Of a DNA stretch of 64,000 bases, positions 62,440-64,000 are shown one piece after another (the stretch's first letter is position 1; every line of letters starts with the position of its first letter). Below the pieces are notes generated by a model that saw only the letters and a list, made by a program, of their open reading frames with translations, had not been told where the DNA came from and did not search any database. Source of the stretch: Tricholomella constricta (taxonomy: Eukaryota > Basidiomycota > Agaricomycetes > Agaricales > Lyophyllaceae); the NCBI GenBank assembly GCA_013368375.1, contig JAACJP010000015.1, positions 434,001-498,000 of the forward strand, given 5' to 3'. A program made the position numbers and the translations under genes.

Positions 62440-63620
62440 ATGGCACAGGAAGAGAACAGCACATTCCATTGCATTGGCAATGGTGTCTACTTAAGTCCAG
62501 CCTCGCAAGCAAATGTGTCCTCCCCGCCTTCAGTGGGCGATCACGAAAACCCACCACCAACGTGAGCGCGTTTAATTCTCGATCCTGCAAACCCGAATTA
62601 AATTTCATGCAGGCTTATTTTAATATTCGGATGGAGTATGTCGTCTGGGCTTTTCGAGAATTATAACTGACGCGTAGAGGCAGTGGGAGCAAAGTTGCCT
62701 CATCTTCTCAAGTACACAAAAGTGTACGACGAGCTTTACCCTAACGCGACGAAACTCCTCATAAGGTGTCACCCCTCGTTCTTCTGGACCCGCGAAAGCA
62801 CACGGGTGAGTTCCTTTTTCCTCGTCAACACACGCAACCCTGGAACCAGTATTAACCGAAATTGTCACCCAGCGCGCACAATTGGCTCCAGTCGTGGACA
62901 CCCTTCAAGCGCTCGGGCATTTGCCACCTTCGACGAAAACCAATACAGATTCCTCTCAGATCAAGCTCATCCAGCCACGCCTTCTGATTCACGCATTTTC
63001 TAATGGTATGTATGCCTTCCTCGTCTTATACTCTCGCATAGTCTCAATGTCGACAAGGCGGCTGCAGTCGGCTCACCTGTCTCAGTCGTCTCCTCAAAGC
63101 TCAATTCCCTGACTGGAATTTAATACAACCCAGCACCTGCACATTAGTCTTCGACTCGTGTCCCGGCCTAGGAGACATACAATACTCCCAACGTGCATTT
63201 GGTTCGCTCGGCCGCAACTGGCTTCTCAAGCGACTCGTCAACACTGTGATCACCTGCCTCTTCGTATATTCCGCGATAACAAGCAGGCTGTTCGGGTGGA
63301 AGAACGCGATCGAACTGCTCCAAATTGCTTTGCACAACCCGCGCCTCCTTCCTTGGATGTACAAAAGCACGCCACGGCTTTACTTATACTCGAGGGCGGA
63401 TGAGGTGGTGCCGTTCCATGAGATTGAGAGGCATATCAAGGACGCAGAGAATGCTGGACTGGATGTCCACTCACAAGTGTTCGAAGGTACACCCCATGTG
63501 TCCCATGCCAGGATCGAACCGGAGAGGTATTGGGCAACTGTAACGAGTGTTTGGCGTGGAGCAGACAGCGGGGCGGATAAAGAAGAGATAAATGAAACCA
63601 AGCAGTGTTCCGGTGAATAA
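62440..63620 (+). CDS. DUF829/TMEM53-type alpha/beta hydrolase-fold protein
   Basis: Five exons (62440-62561, 62613-62635, 62678-62805, 62873-63005, 63058-63620) join to 969 nt, 322 residues. The family, also called PaxU or TMEM53 type, has an alpha/beta-hydrolase fold of uncertain biochemistry; human TMEM53 is at the nuclear envelope. Motifs: LILIFGWKAVGAKLPHLLKY, YDELYPNATKLLIRC, LLIHAFSNGG, CTLVFDSCPGLG, LYLYSRADEVVPFHEIERHI and HVSHARIEPERYWATV, giving the usual Ser/Asp/His-like points (FSNGG, DEVV, HVSH). The 23-nt second exon is needed to join TLILIF to the FGW core. No signal peptide. The role in the cell is unknown. Confidence 0.9.
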
Positions 63621-63752
63621 AAGGTGAGATATATTTATATAATAAGTCCATGTAGAATCATATAACTAGACATTCAAGTTGCTCTCGTATCGTTCGTCGT
63701 GAAATTTTAAAAGGGGAGAAGACGCCCGGGGCAGCTGAAGAAGTCAAGTCGT

Positions 63753-64000
63753 TCAGCGCATCCGCGCACTGGCAGGAAGCAAGGGGTCAGGGGAGCGCAG
63801 TGGACCAAGGTCGTCTGACCTGACGGAAACATCCTGAAAGACCCCAATCTCGATACTCTGCCAACACGCGTCAAACCGAGCCGAGTAGTTTTTGGTGAAA
63901 GACAGGTATGATGAACTTACTTTGATAGGAGACGAGTACGGTGAATTCATGATTGACATGTGGTGCCCTCGCTGCCCGTTCACGTCGACCATGTAGAAGG
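63753..64000 (-). CDS. 3' end of unrecognised gene, cut by window edge
   Basis: On the minus strand, exon 63921-64000 (open to the edge) and last exon 63753-63833 join by an 87-bp intron (GTAAGT..TTTCAG). They code FYMVDVNGQRGHHMSIMNSP, then YSSPIKDVSVRSDDLGPL and a final 20 residues ending SARMR. No family recognised; only about 53 residues are visible. The splice sites are good, so a real gene is likely. Confidence 0.55.
   Translation of the reverse strand, partial: FYMVDVNGQRGHHMSIMNSPYSSPIKVSSSYLSFTKNYSARFDACWQSIEIGVFQDVSVRSDDLGPLRSPDPLLPASARMR

Overview
The window is nuclear DNA from a filamentous basidiomycete, most likely an Agaricomycete. The evidence is dense, intron-rich genes (about 147 introns reconstructed, mostly 45-70 bp with GT..AG ends and CTRAY-like branch sites), frequent microexons, and basidiomycete-type gene families such as expanded F-box proteins, SRPK-like kinases, an ABCG half-transporter, a fungal aquaporin, GH17 and a Gti1/Pac2 factor. 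I saw no rRNA, tRNA, CRISPR array, prophage or intact transposon. Gene models were built by hand: reading frames were joined across introns until protein motifs and total length were both consistent. Exon lists are given so each model can be checked.

Layout, left to right. 1-8 kb: the 3' part of an unrecognised Ser/basic-rich protein, a nine-exon protein with a coiled-coil tail, a Ser/Pro-rich protein with a CxxC N-terminus, and an F-box protein. 8.7-12.6 kb: a patatin-like phospholipase and an ABHD11/IMO32-type hydrolase. 12.7-15.6 kb (minus): an ABCG half-transporter in 18 exons with one apparent 1-nt frameshift. 17-23 kb: TSC13 (enoyl-CoA reductase of very-long-chain fatty acid elongation), a Cys-rich secreted protein, a second ABHD11-type hydrolase and ARV1 (minus). 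23.7-29.7 kb: a small conserved protein, an SRPK-like kinase with a decayed duplicate 0.6 kb downstream, and a membrane-anchored protein with twelve 27-bp repeats. 29.9-37.7 kb: GET4, a secreted GH17 protein, an aquaporin, an unrecognised nuclear-type protein and an HSBP1-like protein. 37.7-41.75 kb is a gene-poor gap. 41.75-56.8 kb: a large F-box protein, a Gti1/Pac2 transcription factor, gankyrin/NAS6, a small secreted peptide, a type-B carboxylesterase (apparent frameshift) and an HNH protein. 57-64 kb: RIX7, PPE1 (minus), a DUF829 protein and the 3' end of another gene.

The genes do not form an obvious pathway cluster. There is a loose lipid/ER theme (patatin, ABCG, TSC13, ARV1, GET4) and a proteostasis theme (NAS6, HSBP1, F-box, GET4), but nothing shows co-regulation. 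The most unusual points are: a high share of GC..AG introns, including donors that split the ABCG P-loop across a 16-nt exon; a GH17 protein with Gln where the catalytic nucleophile Glu is expected; an aquaporin with NPN and NTA instead of two NPA boxes; a decayed kinase duplicate that still carries its intron position; and two genes each with one frame break. I did not find a convincing, wholly new multi-gene system.
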